A stretch of DNA of 64,000 bases, from NCBI RefSeq assembly GCF_001552635.1, contig NZ_BCRO01000040.1, positions 62,001 to 126,000 on the forward strand, written 5' to 3'. How positions within the stretch are numbered: the stretch's first letter is position 1; every line of letters begins with the position of its first letter. A program made the translations under genes and the position numbers. Below are positions 33,993-43,053 of the stretch, in pieces. The stretch comes from Actinomadura hibisca NBRC 15177 (GTDB lineage Bacteria > Actinomycetota > Actinomycetes > Streptosporangiales > Streptosporangiaceae). The notes under the pieces were generated by a model. It saw nothing but the letters and a program-made list of their open reading frames with translations, had not been told where the DNA came from and made no database searches.

Positions 33993-35474
33993 TCACGGGG
34001 TGAACGCGTAGTCGTCCAGGTCGAAACGCCTGGAGCGTCGGAGGGCCTGCAGGGTCGAGGTGGGGCGCAGGAGCGGGGCGTCGCCGTCGGCGGCGAAGTA
34101 GTAGCTGTTGGACGTCCCGCAGTTGTTGTTGTAGAACGCGGTGCCCTTGCTGCGCCGCAACATGTCGCGGAAGAACCGGTCGCTGGCCTCCTGCCGTACC
34201 TGGACCCTGGTCGCGCCCCGGCGGCGCGCCTCGGTGAGGCAGCGCAGCACGTGGGTGCTCTGGTACTCGATCATGCCGAACCAGGAGAAGCCCGTGAACG
34301 AGTAGGGCCCCATCAGCATCCACAGGTTGGGCGCCTGGGGCACCGACGTCCCTTCATACGCCTGGTAGCGGTTGCGGGTCCAGTGCTCGCCGAGGTCCAC
34401 GCCGCCCGCGCCCGCGATCGGGTACGGCGGCAGGTTGTCGGGGTCGATCACCTTGAAGCCGGTGCCGAGGACGAGGGTGTCGAACTCGTGCTCGACGCCG
34501 TCGGCGGTGCGGACGCCCTTGGGCGTGATCCGCTCGATCCCGGCCGTCACCAGGTCCACGTTGGGGCGGCGGAACGCCGGGAAGTAGGTGCTCGACATCG
34601 ACGGCCGCTTGCAGCCGAAGCCGTAGGTCGGCGTCAGCTTGGCGCGCAGGTCCGGCTCGGGCACCTGCCGTTTGAGGTGCGCCAGGCACAACCGCTCCAG
34701 GCCCTTCACCACGAACGGGTAGCGCCGGTTCTGCGTGACGCCGGTGACCAGGAACAGCTCCACGACGGCGTTGGTGCCCGCGCGCACGATCCGCTGCGTC
34801 ACCGGCACGCGCCGGTACAACGTCCGCACCGGCTTCGGGATGCGGAAGTCGGCCTTGGGCGCCACCCAGATCGCGGTGCGCTGGTAGACGTACAGGTGCT
34901 CGACCCGCCGCGCGATCTTCGGGATGACCTGGAGTGCGGACGCGCCAGTGCCGACCAGCCCGACGCGGCGGCCCGTCAGGTCGTGGTCGCCGTCCCACTC
35001 GGCGGTGTGCATGACCTTCCCGGCGAAGTCGTCCAGGCCGGGGATGTCGGGCCGCTTGGGCTGGTGCAGGACGCCGTTGGCGGTGATGAGGAACCGCGCG
35101 GTGATCTCCCCGGCGGAGGTCGTCAGCCGCCACCGGTGGCCGTCCTCGTCCCAGTCGGCGCGCTCGACGCGGGTGCCGAGCCGCAGGTGGTCGCGGAGCC
35201 GGTACTTGTCGGCGACGTGGTCGGCGTAGCGCTTCAGCTCGTCGCCGGGCGCGAACACCCGCGACCAGTCGGGGTTGGGCTCGAAGGAGAAGGAGTAGGA
35301 GGCCGACGGGATGTCCACGGCGATGCCGGGATAGGTGTTGACCAGCCACACGCCGCCGATGTCGGCGCGCTGGTCCACGATGGCGAAGTCGTCGAAGCCG
35401 TGCCGTTTCAGCTCGATCGCGATGCCGAGGCCGGAGAACCCGGCCCCGACCACCACCACCTCATGGTGGGGCAT
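33993..35474 (-). CDS. Flavin-containing Baeyer-Villiger-type monooxygenase
   Basis: A 493-residue FAD/NADPH monooxygenase. The N-terminal Rossmann motif is VVVVGAGFSGLGIAIEL. The Baeyer-Villiger fingerprint is FAGKVMHTAEWD, and the second nucleotide motif is VGLVGTGASALQV. These enzymes insert oxygen next to ketones, giving esters or lactones, or oxidise soft heteroatoms. It is a close paralogue of the gene three bases upstream, a tandem duplication in one operon with a short-chain dehydrogenase that could supply the ketone. Confidence 0.9.
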   Translation of the reverse strand: MPHHEVVVVGAGFSGLGIAIELKRHGFDDFAIVDQRADIGGVWLVNTYPGIAVDIPSASYSFSFEPNPDWSRVFAPGDELKRYADHVADKYRLRDHLRLGTRVERADWDEDGHRWRLTTSAGEITARFLITANGVLHQPKRPDIPGLDDFAGKVMHTAEWDGDHDLTGRRVGLVGTGASALQVIPKIARRVEHLYVYQRTAIWVAPKADFRIPKPVRTLYRRVPVTQRIVRAGTNAVVELFLVTGVTQNRRYPFVVKGLERLCLAHLKRQVPEPDLRAKLTPTYGFGCKRPSMSSTYFPAFRRPNVDLVTAGIERITPKGVRTADGVEHEFDTLVLGTGFKVIDPDNLPPYPIAGAGGVDLGEHWTRNRYQAYEGTSVPQAPNLWMLMGPYSFTGFSWFGMIEYQSTHVLRCLTEARRRGATRVQVRQEASDRFFRDMLRRSKGTAFYNNNCGTSNSYYFAADGDAPLLRPTSTLQALRRSRRFDLDDYAFTP

Positions 35475-35477
35475 GAC

Positions 35478-36971
35478 TCACCTCTTGGGGGTGTAGGCGT
35501 AGTCGTCCAGGTCGAAGGTGCGGGCGCGCCGCCACACGTACAGGCCCGACTGCGGCCGCACGTAGGGGGAGTCGCCGTGCCGGTCGAAGTAGTAGCTGTT
35601 GGAGGAGGCGCAGCTCGGCTGGCCGAGGATGGTGCCCTTCATGCGGCGGCGCATGTCGTCGGTGAACGCGTCGTGCGGGGCCTGCTTGACGACCATCCGC
35701 CCGGCGCGGCGGCGGCGCGCCTCCACGATGCAGCGGGTGGCGTGCGTGGCCCCGGCCTCGATGATCGAGAACCAGGACGCGCCGGTGACGGTGTAGGGGC
35801 CGTTCATCAGCCAGAAGTTGGGGGCCTGCGGCACCGCCAGGCCCTCGTAGTTCTGGTAGCGGTTGCGGTCCCAGTGCTCGCCCAGCTCCACGCCGCCGAG
35901 GCCGGTCACCGGGAACGGCGGCATCGCGCCCAGCTCCAGGATCTTGAAGCCGGTGGCGAGGACGAGGGTGTCGACGGGGCGCTCGCGGCCGTCGCGGGCG
36001 ACGATGCCGGTCGCGGTGACGCGCTCGATGCCGTCGGTCACCAGCTCCACGTCGTCGCGCGTGAACGTCGGGAAGTAGCGGTTGGAGAACGAGGGGCGCT
36101 TGCAGCCGAACCCGTAACGCGGCGTCAGCTTGCGCCGCAGCGCCCGGTCGGGCACCTGGCGGCGCAGGTGCGCGCGGCAGACCGCCTCGGTGGCGCGCAC
36201 CAGGAACGGGGCCTTGTTGTAGTGCACGATGCCCAGCACCATGACCACCTCGGAGGCGACCGTGGTGAGGAACCGGACCAGGCGCTGCACCGGCGGCGCG
36301 AGCCGGAACAACGCCCGCACGGCCGCCGGGATCGGGAAGTCCACCTTGGGCAGCACCCAGATCGGCGTGCGCTGGTAGACGTCCAGGTGCGCGGCCCGTT
36401 CGGCGATCTCGGGGACGACCTGGAGCCCGGACGCGCCGGTGCCGATCACCGCGACGCGCTGGCCGGACAGGTCGTGGTCGTGGTCCCAGCGCGCGGTGTG
36501 GACGATCTTCCCGGTGAACTCGGCCAGGCCGGGGATGTCGGGGTTCTTGGGCTGGTCGAGCGGCCCGACCGCGCACACCACGAACCGGGCCGTCAGCTCG
36601 CCGTGCTCGGTGCGCACGCGCCACAGGTCGGCGGTCTCGTCGAAGTCGGCCCGCGCGACCTTGGTGTTCAGGCGCAGGTGGCGGCGCAGCTTGTACTTGT
36701 CGGCGACGTGCTCGGCGTAGGCGCGCACCTCCGCGCCGGGCGCGAACGAGCGCGTCCAGCCGGGGTTGGGCTCGAAGGAGTAGCAGTAGGTGGCCGACGG
36801 GATGTCCACGGCCACGCCCGGATAGGTGTTGTGCCGCCAGACGCCGCCGACGCTGGGCGCGGCGTCGAGGATGACGAAGTCGCGCACGCCCTTGCGGCGG
36901 AGCTGGACGCCGACGCACAGGCCGGAGAAGCCCGCGCCGACGATGACGACCTCGTGGTCGGGCTTGCTCAA
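35478..36971 (-). CDS. Flavin-containing Baeyer-Villiger-type monooxygenase, paralogue
   Basis: A 497-residue protein with VVIVGAGFSGLCVGVQL, the fingerprint FTGKIVHTARWD and VAVIGTGASGLQV. It matches its neighbour almost throughout (for example YGFGCKRPS and the SNSYYF C-terminal region). It starts inside the stop of the dehydrogenase gene (ATGA). Two paralogues side by side suggest different substrate ranges or a dosage effect. Confidence 0.9.
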   Translation of the reverse strand: MSKPDHEVVIVGAGFSGLCVGVQLRRKGVRDFVILDAAPSVGGVWRHNTYPGVAVDIPSATYCYSFEPNPGWTRSFAPGAEVRAYAEHVADKYKLRRHLRLNTKVARADFDETADLWRVRTEHGELTARFVVCAVGPLDQPKNPDIPGLAEFTGKIVHTARWDHDHDLSGQRVAVIGTGASGLQVVPEIAERAAHLDVYQRTPIWVLPKVDFPIPAAVRALFRLAPPVQRLVRFLTTVASEVVMVLGIVHYNKAPFLVRATEAVCRAHLRRQVPDRALRRKLTPRYGFGCKRPSFSNRYFPTFTRDDVELVTDGIERVTATGIVARDGRERPVDTLVLATGFKILELGAMPPFPVTGLGGVELGEHWDRNRYQNYEGLAVPQAPNFWLMNGPYTVTGASWFSIIEAGATHATRCIVEARRRRAGRMVVKQAPHDAFTDDMRRRMKGTILGQPSCASSNSYYFDRHGDSPYVRPQSGLYVWRRARTFDLDDYAYTPKR

Positions 36972-37855
36972 CGCGGGTCTCCTTCGGGACGGAGGGACGG
37001 CTCAGGGGCGGCGCGCAGGGTGGCCTGCTCGATGACGCGCCGGTCGTGGTCGCCGCGCGCGCCGAACGTCTGCCGGTAGGCGCGGTCGCCGTTCAGCAGC
37101 CGCTTGACGGTCCGCACCACCGGCTCGGGCGTCACGCCCAGCACCGGCTGCGCGGCCGCGAGCCAGCCCGGCACCGGGTACTCGGCGCGCCGGGTGACGC
37201 AGCTCTTCACGATCGCCGCCGCCACCCGCTCGGGGTCGATGGTCGGCAGGCCCCCGCCCAGCCGGACGCCCTCGGTGAGCCCGGTGCGGACGGCGGTCGG
37301 CAGCACCGCGCTGACGCTCACGCCCGTCCCGGCGACCTCCTCGCGGACGGCGGCGGTCAGCCCCACCGCCGCGTACTTGCTGGCGTTGTAGACCGCCATG
37401 CCCGGCAGCGGCAACTTCCCGGCCATGGACGCGACGTTGACGACGTGGCCCCGGCCGCGCTCGATCATGCCCGGCAGCGCCAGCCGCATCCCGTGCACCA
37501 GGCCCCAGACGTTGACGTCGAGCGTGGCGGCGCTGACGGCGTCGGGCTCGGCCAGGAACGGGCCCAGCGGCATGATCCCGGCGTTGTTGACCAGGATGTC
37601 CAGCGGCCCGGCCCGCTCGGCGACCCCGGCGAGGAAGGCGGCGTAGGAGTCGCGGTCGGTGACGTCCACCGCGAAGGCGTGCACGCCTGGGCCGAGGTCG
37701 GCGACCGTCTGCGCGGCGGCCTCGGCGTCGCGGTCGCCCACGCACACCGTCGCGCCGCGCCGCGCGAACGCCTCGGCGGCGGCCCGCCCGATGCCCCGGC
37801 CGCCGCCGGTGACGGCCACGACCGCGCCGGCGCGCGCCACTGCGGGATATCTCAT
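36968..37855 (-). CDS. Short-chain dehydrogenase/reductase
   Basis: A 295-residue SDR. The cofactor motif is VTGGGRGIG, the NNAG motif is at LVNNAGIMPLG, and the catalytic Ser and YxxxK lie in NVASMAG...VYNASKYA. A C-terminal extension past the core may contact the partner enzymes. It heads the minus-strand operon with the two monooxygenases, directly facing a TetR gene across a region with two palindromes. A plausible pathway is alcohol to ketone to ester. Confidence 0.9.
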   Translation of the reverse strand: MRYPAVARAGAVVAVTGGGRGIGRAAAEAFARRGATVCVGDRDAEAAAQTVADLGPGVHAFAVDVTDRDSYAAFLAGVAERAGPLDILVNNAGIMPLGPFLAEPDAVSAATLDVNVWGLVHGMRLALPGMIERGRGHVVNVASMAGKLPLPGMAVYNASKYAAVGLTAAVREEVAGTGVSVSAVLPTAVRTGLTEGVRLGGGLPTIDPERVAAAIVKSCVTRRAEYPVPGWLAAAQPVLGVTPEPVVRTVKRLLNGDRAYRQTFGARGDHDRRVIEQATLRAAPEPSLRPEGDPR

Positions 37856-37883
37856 CGGCGGGCTCCCCTTCGGCTCATTTGAG

Positions 37884-37896
37884 ATACCGAAGGTAT
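37884..37896. promoter_or_regulatory. TetR operator 1, ATACC-N3-GGTAT
   Basis: Perfect 13-base dyad ATACCGAAGGTAT, 29 bases before the dehydrogenase start. Confidence 0.7.
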
Positions 37897-37961
37897 TTGG
37901 GACTTGGACGCGCCGTCAATAGGCGCTTACTTGCGCACGTTGAGCGGGGCGGCGGCTTCAC

Positions 37962-37974
37962 ATACCGTGGGTAT
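37962..37974. promoter_or_regulatory. TetR operator 2, ATACC-N3-GGTAT
   Basis: Perfect dyad ATACCGTGGGTAT, 31 bases before the TetR start. It shares both half-sites with operator 1, so one repressor probably governs both directions. Confidence 0.7.
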
Positions 37975-38004
37975 CGGAGTACCGGTGGCCGATAGGGTGG
38001 GCGG

Positions 38005-38613
38005 ATGGCGCGACTGACCAGGGCCGAGAGCCAGGCGCGGACCCGCGAGCTGCTGCTCGCCACGGCCCGGCGGCTGTTCCTGCGTGACGGGTATCACGCC
38101 ACCACGCTGGAGAAGGTCGCCGAGGCGGCCGGGTTCTCCAAGGGCGCGGTCTACTCCAACTTCGGCACTAAGGACGAGCTGTGCCAGACGGTGATCGAGG
38201 CCGTCCGCGCCGAGCAGGTCCAGGCCATCATGGACGCGTTCCTGGGGGAGGGTTCCGACGCCGACCGGCTGGCGGTGTTCGCCGAATGGGCCGAGCACAC
38301 CATCGGCGACCCCGGCTGGACGCTGCTGGAGGCCGAGTTCGCCATCCACGCCGCGCGCCGCGACCCGGGCCTGCGCGACCGCGTCGCCGAGGGCGGGCGC
38401 AAGTGGGTCGGGGCGCTGCGGTTCCTGCTGGAGGAGGAGGCGCGGCGGCGCGGCCTCGCGCTGCCGATGCCCGCGGGCGAGCTGGCCGACGCCCTGCTCA
38501 GCCTGGGCGTCGGCCTCGGCCTGCGGCGCGCGGTCGATCCCGCGCTGTCACCGCACGCACTTCCCGGAATGATCGGGTTGTTGCTCGAAATGGCCGATGC
38601 GGACGGCCGTTAG
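38005..38613 (+). CDS. TetR-family regulator of the monooxygenase operon
   Basis: A 202-residue repressor with RTRELLLATARRLFLRDGYHA, then VAEAAGFSKGAVYSNFGTKDEL as the recognition region, and a helical C-terminal domain. It is divergent from the dehydrogenase-monooxygenase operon and flanked by the two ATACC-N3-GGTAT dyads. The last codons overlap by four bases the end of the convergent small gene 38610-38831. Confidence 0.9.
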   Translation: MARLTRAESQARTRELLLATARRLFLRDGYHATTLEKVAEAAGFSKGAVYSNFGTKDELCQTVIEAVRAEQVQAIMDAFLGEGSDADRLAVFAEWAEHTIGDPGWTLLEAEFAIHAARRDPGLRDRVAEGGRKWVGALRFLLEEEARRRGLALPMPAGELADALLSLGVGLGLRRAVDPALSPHALPGMIGLLLEMADADGR

Positions 38614-38831
38614 GCGTTCGGGTCGTCCTCGGTGAGCGGCCCCGCCCGCTTGACCCGGGCCTTGCCCTCGGCCGGGTCGTCGTCCTCGGCGGGGAAGGCG
38701 TCCTGCTGGCCCACGTCCACTCCCGGCACGTCGGTGCCGCCCGGCTCGTCCTCCTGCCGGGAGTACTCCTCCTCGGCGGCGGGCACGGTGGCGGAAAGGT
38801 CGTCGGCGCTGCGTTCTTCGCGATCAGTCAT
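38610..38831 (-). CDS. Small acidic hypothetical protein
   Basis: A 73-residue acidic, disordered-looking protein starting MTDREERSADD. The segment GTDVPGVDVGQQDAFP corresponds to GTGVPGVDTDKSDSLP in the 75-residue protein at 59095-59322, so the two are paralogues. Function unknown. Confidence 0.65.
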   Translation of the reverse strand: MTDREERSADDLSATVPAAEEEYSRQEDEPGGTDVPGVDVGQQDAFPAEDDDPAEGKARVKRAGPLTEDDPNA

Positions 38832-38909
38832 GCCCTCACGCATACCCATCTGGGCGTGACCATGCGCAAGGAACGCCTCGCGGCGGGCCCGGCATAGCAT
38901 CGTCGCGTG

Positions 38910-40109
38910 ATGAGCGACACGGACGTCCCCTGGGACGACCGGCGGGTGCGGCGCGCTCGGGCCGCGACGCTGGCCGCGCAGGGCGTCACGGTCGCGACGG
39001 CGCTGGCGATGCCGGCGATCGGGTTGCTGTTCGAGCCGCGCCCGGGGTGGATCGTGGCGGGGGCGACCGGGACGCTGCTGTTCGCGGGGGCGCTGGCGGT
39101 GGCGCTGTACGGGGCGGTGACGCCGTGGCTGGGGGAGACGGCGCGGCGGCGCTCGTTGGCGAGCTTGGCTGCGGCGACCGTGCTGTCGGTGCCGCTGGTG
39201 GCCCCGGCGGGCGCGGACGAGTGGGAGACGTGGTCGTGGATCGGCGGGACGGCCGCCGGGGTCGCGCCCCTGCTGCTGCCGCGCGTCCCGGCGGCGCTGG
39301 CGGTGGCGGGCGCGGCGGCGGCCACGGCCGGGATCGGCTGGTGGGCGGGCGACCCGGTGCTGTACCTGCTGCTGGCGGCGTCGCTGGCGGTGACGATCGC
39401 GGCGATGAGCGGGATGCCGGTGTGGATGTGGGGCCTGCTCGCCGACGCGCAGGCGGGCCGCGCGGCGCAGGCCCGGCTGGCGGCGGCCGAGGAGCGGCTG
39501 CGGTTCGCGCGCGACGTGCACGACCTGCTGGGCCACGACCTGTCGGTGATCGCGCTCAAGGCGGAGCTGGCCGAGCGCCTGGCACCGGTGGACGCCGGGG
39601 CCGCCGCCCGCGAGGCCGCCGAGGTGCGCCGCCTGGCGGCGTCCGCGCTGGACGGGGTGCGCGGCGCGGTGCACGGCTACCGGCAGGTGGACGTGGCGGC
39701 GCAGGCGGCGGCGATCGAACGGGTGCTGGCGGCGTCCGGGGTGCGCTGCACGGTGCGGGGCACGGCGGCGGGGGCCCCGGCGGAGTTCGCGGCGGTGCTG
39801 CGGGAGGCGAGCACGAACGTGCTGCGGCACAGCCGAGCGCGGTGGTGCACGATCGAGTTCGTGCGGGACGGCGGCGGGGTGCGGATGCGGGTGGCCAACG
39901 ACGGCGCGGGCGAGGCGGTGCCGGACCGGCGAAGCTCGGGGCTGCGGGGCTTGGCGGACCGGCTGGCGGAGAGCGGCGGGACGCTGCGGACCTGGCGGGA
40001 GGACGGGGTGTTCACGTTGGAGGCGACGATGCCCGAGACGGGACGCGAGGCCGGGCGCGAAACCGGTTCCGAGGCGGGGGCCAGCCCTGAGACTGGAGCC
40101 GCCGGATGA
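38910..40109 (+). CDS. NarL-type sensor histidine kinase
   Basis: A 399-residue kinase with six membrane helices in the first 180 residues. A HisKA_3 dimerisation helix follows with the phosphorylated His in RFARDVHDLLGHDLSVIALK, then a HATPase domain (EASTNVLRHSRA, VANDGAGEA, GLRGLADRL). The stimulus is unknown. It overlaps the response regulator gene by four bases. ATG 38910 is immediately preceded by an alternative GTG at 38907. Confidence 0.88.
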   Translation: MSDTDVPWDDRRVRRARAATLAAQGVTVATALAMPAIGLLFEPRPGWIVAGATGTLLFAGALAVALYGAVTPWLGETARRRSLASLAAATVLSVPLVAPAGADEWETWSWIGGTAAGVAPLLLPRVPAALAVAGAAAATAGIGWWAGDPVLYLLLAASLAVTIAAMSGMPVWMWGLLADAQAGRAAQARLAAAEERLRFARDVHDLLGHDLSVIALKAELAERLAPVDAGAAAREAAEVRRLAASALDGVRGAVHGYRQVDVAAQAAAIERVLAASGVRCTVRGTAAGAPAEFAAVLREASTNVLRHSRARWCTIEFVRDGGGVRMRVANDGAGEAVPDRRSSGLRGLADRLAESGGTLRTWREDGVFTLEATMPETGREAGRETGSEAGASPETGAAG

Positions 40110-40714
40110 TCCGGGTGTTGCTCGCCGACGACGAGGACCTGATCCGCACCGCGCTGGCCGCGCTGCTCGGTCTGGAGCCCGACCTTGAGGTCGTCGCCCA
40201 GGCGTCCGGCGGGCGGGCGGCGGTGGACGCGGCGCTCGCGCACCGTCCCGACGTCGCCGTCGTGGACCTGGAGATGCCCGGCGGCCCCGACGGGCTGGGC
40301 GTCGCGGCCGAGCTGGCGCGGGCGTTGCCGTCGTGCCGGGTCGTGATCCTCACCGGGCACGGCCGTCCCCCGCTGCTCCAGCGGGCGCTGGAGGCGGGGG
40401 CGCGGGCGTTCCTGCCCAAGGGGTCGCCGGGCGGGGCGCTCGCCGACGTGATCCGGCGGGTGCACTCGGGCCAGCGGTACGTGGACCCGGCGCTGGCGGC
40501 CGACGCGCTGACCGCGCCGCCGTGCCCGCTGACCGACCGCGAGCTGGAGGTGTTGCGGCTGGCCGAGCACGACGCGCCGGTCACGGTGATCGCGCGGAAG
40601 GCGGGGCTGTCGCAGGGGACGGTCCGCAACTACCTGGCGGCCGCGGCGACCAAGATCGGCGCGTCCGGGCGGGCGGAGGCGTACCGCATCGCGCACGAGC
40701 ATGGCTGGCTCTAG
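40106..40714 (+). CDS. NarL/LuxR-type response regulator
   Basis: A 202-residue regulator with a receiver domain (acidic pair in VLLADDEDLI, phospho-Asp in VAVVDLEMPGG, Lys in AFLPKGSPGG) and a LuxR helix-turn-helix (LTDRELEVLRLAEHDAP, GLSQGTVRNYLAAAATKIG). It is the partner of the kinase upstream. The last four bases overlap the end of the convergent membrane-protein gene. Confidence 0.9.
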   Translation: MIRVLLADDEDLIRTALAALLGLEPDLEVVAQASGGRAAVDAALAHRPDVAVVDLEMPGGPDGLGVAAELARALPSCRVVILTGHGRPPLLQRALEAGARAFLPKGSPGGALADVIRRVHSGQRYVDPALAADALTAPPCPLTDRELEVLRLAEHDAPVTVIARKAGLSQGTVRNYLAAAATKIGASGRAEAYRIAHEHGWL

Positions 40715-41112
40715 GAGGCACTGCGCTCGTGGGCGGCGTGCCCGGTGTACTCGGCCGGGCGCAGCAACATCGCCGCGAGCATGGCCGGGAACATCAGGAC
40801 ATGGCCGCCCATCATCACCCCGTGGCCCTCCATGACGCCCGCCCACAGCAGCGGGAAGAACACCGCGTACGACAGGTACATGGCCGCGCACATCTCGGCG
40901 ATCGGCCGCCAGCCGTGTCGCCGGAACCGCATCCACGCCGCCATGCCGACGCTCATCGTCGTGGCCATGACCAGCGACGACACCTCTACCGACGGGTCGT
41001 CGGGGGCGACCAGCAGCCACAGCGGCCACAACACCAGCATCCCGACGAACATGGAGACGACCATTTCCAGGTAGTGCAGGGCGAAGTGGGCTTTTCCGCT
41101 CCGGACGCGCAT
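40711..41112 (-). CDS. Membrane protein
   Basis: A 133-residue protein with four predicted helices (VVSMFVGMLVLWPLWLLVA, SSLVMATTMSVGMAAWM, AMYLSYAVFFPLLWAG, GGHVLMFPAMLAAMLL), rich in Met and His. No family firmly recognised. It directly follows another small membrane protein gene (shared base at 41112), and the pair may be targets of the adjacent two-component system. Confidence 0.75.
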   Translation of the reverse strand: MRVRSGKAHFALHYLEMVVSMFVGMLVLWPLWLLVAPDDPSVEVSSLVMATTMSVGMAAWMRFRRHGWRPIAEMCAAMYLSYAVFFPLLWAGVMEGHGVMMGGHVLMFPAMLAAMLLRPAEYTGHAAHERSAS

Positions 41113-41549
41113 CAGATCTTCCCTTCCAGGGGCAGGACGAGAACGGCGGCCACGATGACGTCGGCGACCACGCAGAACAGGGCATAACCGCGCGGCACGA
41201 CCCTGTCGGAACGGTGGTGGACCGCGTCCCAGACGGCATGCGCGAGCCAGCCCGCGGCCACCAGGTAGCGGCCGACGTCGGGGCTGACGGCGAGCGAGGC
41301 GAGGGCGAGCGCCGTCAGGACGGCCAGCGCCGCGACCTGCGCGCTGAGCACGCCGCGCGTGCGCAGCTCGCCGCGGATCGCCCCGAAGGCCAGGTAGGCG
41401 AGGGCGAGGACCGGCAACATCCAGGTGACGAAGTTGCCGGAGGTCCAGGGGAGGGCACTGGAGGCCGTCAGCCAGCCGACGACGACCCCGATCAGCACGG
41501 CCGTGGACGCCCAGGCCGGGTGCTTGAAGTGCGAGTGCAGTGATGTCAT
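41112..41549 (-). CDS. Membrane protein
   Basis: A 145-residue protein with four or five hydrophobic helices (STAVLIGVVVGWLTA, FVTWMLPVLALAYLAFG, VAALAVLTALALASLAV, YALFCVVADVIVAAVLVL) and a conserved-looking WLAHAVWDAVHHRSD loop. Start at ATG 41549; longer readings add non-coding sequence. Role unknown. Confidence 0.75.
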   Translation of the reverse strand: MTSLHSHFKHPAWASTAVLIGVVVGWLTASSALPWTSGNFVTWMLPVLALAYLAFGAIRGELRTRGVLSAQVAALAVLTALALASLAVSPDVGRYLVAAGWLAHAVWDAVHHRSDRVVPRGYALFCVVADVIVAAVLVLPLEGKI

Positions 41550-41771
41550 GGCTTCAGCGTCCGGCGCGGGGTGTGCAAAGAGCAGGGGCACGATGTCATC
41601 GGTTCGGGGTGCGGTTTGCATGGACGGGCCGTGCGGACGGCGGTCCCCTGGCCTGTGACCTGCGTGGATACGCATCCCCATATGAACTCCTGACGCAGGT
41701 GGCTATTGGACATCGGGCGGCGCTCCTGATCTCCTCGTGAAGGTCGGAGACCGAGACGTGAGGAGTCCTGT

Positions 41772-42740
41772 ATGCAGTCGCGCCGCCCCCGTCCTGCCGG
41801 AAAGACGCTGGGCATCGCCGCGCTGGCGGCGTCGGTGTTGTTCGCCGGGACGGCCTGCGGCTCGGGGGAGGCCGCCACGCGGCAGGCGTCCCCGGTCGCG
41901 TCGGGGACGACCGTCCAGGCGTCCCCGCCGGGGCGGGCGCTCGTCCAGAAGGAGCTGCGCAGGCTGGAGGCGTCGTACAAGGCGCGCGTCGGCGCGTTCA
42001 TCCTCGACACGGGCACCGGCACGAGCATCGGCCACCGCGTGAACGAGACCTTCCCGACCGCCTCGACGTTCAAGGCGATGGCGGCGGCCGCCGTCCTGGA
42101 CAGGGCGCGCCGGAGCGATCCGGGCCTGCTCGACCGCACCGTGCACTGGAAGAAGTCCGACGAGATGCCCAACTCGCCGCTCACGCAGGGGCGCGGGGAG
42201 AAGGGCATGAAGGTCGCCGAGATCTCCCGGGCGGCCATCACCCACAGTGACAACACGGCGGGGAACCTCCTGCTCAAGCAGATCGGCGGACCGGCGGGCC
42301 TGACGCGCTTCTACCGGTCGATCGGGGACCGGGTGACGCGGTCGGACCGCTGGGAGCCCGCGCTGAACGAGTGGAAACCGGGCGAGAAGCGCGACGTGAC
42401 CACTCCCGCCGCGATGGGACGCAACCTCCAGAACCTCGTGCTGGGCAAGGCGCTCGTGTCGCAGGACCGGGAGCGGCTGGCCGGATGGATGCGCGCGACC
42501 GTGACCGGTGACAATCGCATCCGGGCGGGCGTGCCGAAGGGCTGGAAGGTGGGGGACAAGACGGGGACGGGCGGCAGGTACGCGCCCGCCAACGACATCG
42601 CGGTCGCGTGGCCGCCGTCCGGCGCGCCCGTCGTGATCGTCGTCTACACCACCCGTCGCGATCCTGACGCGAAGGTGGAGGAGAAGCTGATCGCCTCCAC
42701 GACGGAGGTCCTGGTGCGCGGTCTGGGCAAGGGGGCCTGA
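41772..42740 (+). CDS. Class A beta-lactamase-like lipoprotein
   Basis: A 322-residue serine hydrolase. The signal peptide ends in a lipobox (FAGTAC), so it is probably membrane-anchored outside the cell. The class A active-site set is complete: STFK in PTASTFKAM, SDN in THSDNTAG, the Glu-x-x-Leu-Asn in RWEPALNEW, and KTG in VGDKTGTGG. It should hydrolyse beta-lactams by the serine acyl-enzyme route. An AGGAG site precedes the ATG, and a strong hairpin follows the stop. Confidence 0.92.
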   Translation: MQSRRPRPAGKTLGIAALAASVLFAGTACGSGEAATRQASPVASGTTVQASPPGRALVQKELRRLEASYKARVGAFILDTGTGTSIGHRVNETFPTASTFKAMAAAAVLDRARRSDPGLLDRTVHWKKSDEMPNSPLTQGRGEKGMKVAEISRAAITHSDNTAGNLLLKQIGGPAGLTRFYRSIGDRVTRSDRWEPALNEWKPGEKRDVTTPAAMGRNLQNLVLGKALVSQDRERLAGWMRATVTGDNRIRAGVPKGWKVGDKTGTGGRYAPANDIAVAWPPSGAPVVIVVYTTRRDPDAKVEEKLIASTTEVLVRGLGKGA

Positions 42741-42773
42741 CGTCCGGCCGGGGGAGGCGGCCCCGGCCGGACG
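42741..42773. terminator. Hairpin terminator after the beta-lactamase gene
   Basis: Perfect 13-base arms at 42741-42753 and 42761-42773 with a 7-base loop, immediately after the stop codon. It may serve the convergent small gene as well. Confidence 0.8.
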
Positions 42774-42778
42774 CCCGG

Positions 42779-42907
42779 TCAACGGTTGACGATCCACCAG
42801 ACGATGACGCCCCCGGCGGTGCTGCCGGTGCCGTAGGCGAGGCCGCGGACGGCGGCGAAGAGGGCGGCGCGGTGGAGGCGGCGGAAGAGCTTGCGGTCGG
42901 GTCGCAT
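42779..42907 (-). CDS. Very small membrane protein
   Basis: A 42-residue reading from ATG 42907 with a Lys/Arg-rich start (MRPDRKLFRRLHR) and one hydrophobic helix ending GGVIVWWIVNR. A GGAAC-type ribosome site precedes it. Short actinobacterial proteins of this form exist, but function is unknown. Confidence 0.5.
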   Translation of the reverse strand: MRPDRKLFRRLHRAALFAAVRGLAYGTGSTAGGVIVWWIVNR

Positions 42908-43053
42908 GGCGCGGGTTCCTTTCGTTCGTGCCGTGCGACCCATCTCGCTGCTCCGGCCGGTTTCCGGCGATCTACGCCTTGCCCCGGCGGGGGTGTTCGT
43001 GCTGGTGAGGTTGTGGTCCGGAGGACGTCCGGTCCGGATCCGGAGGTGCCGGG

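Noticed and set aside
33984..37079. A plus-strand frame of about 1030 codons opposite the two monooxygenases
   Set aside because: It is the GC-skew shadow of the minus-strand genes; its composition is Asp/Arg/Val/Gly-rich with no domain, and the minus strand has complete motifs.
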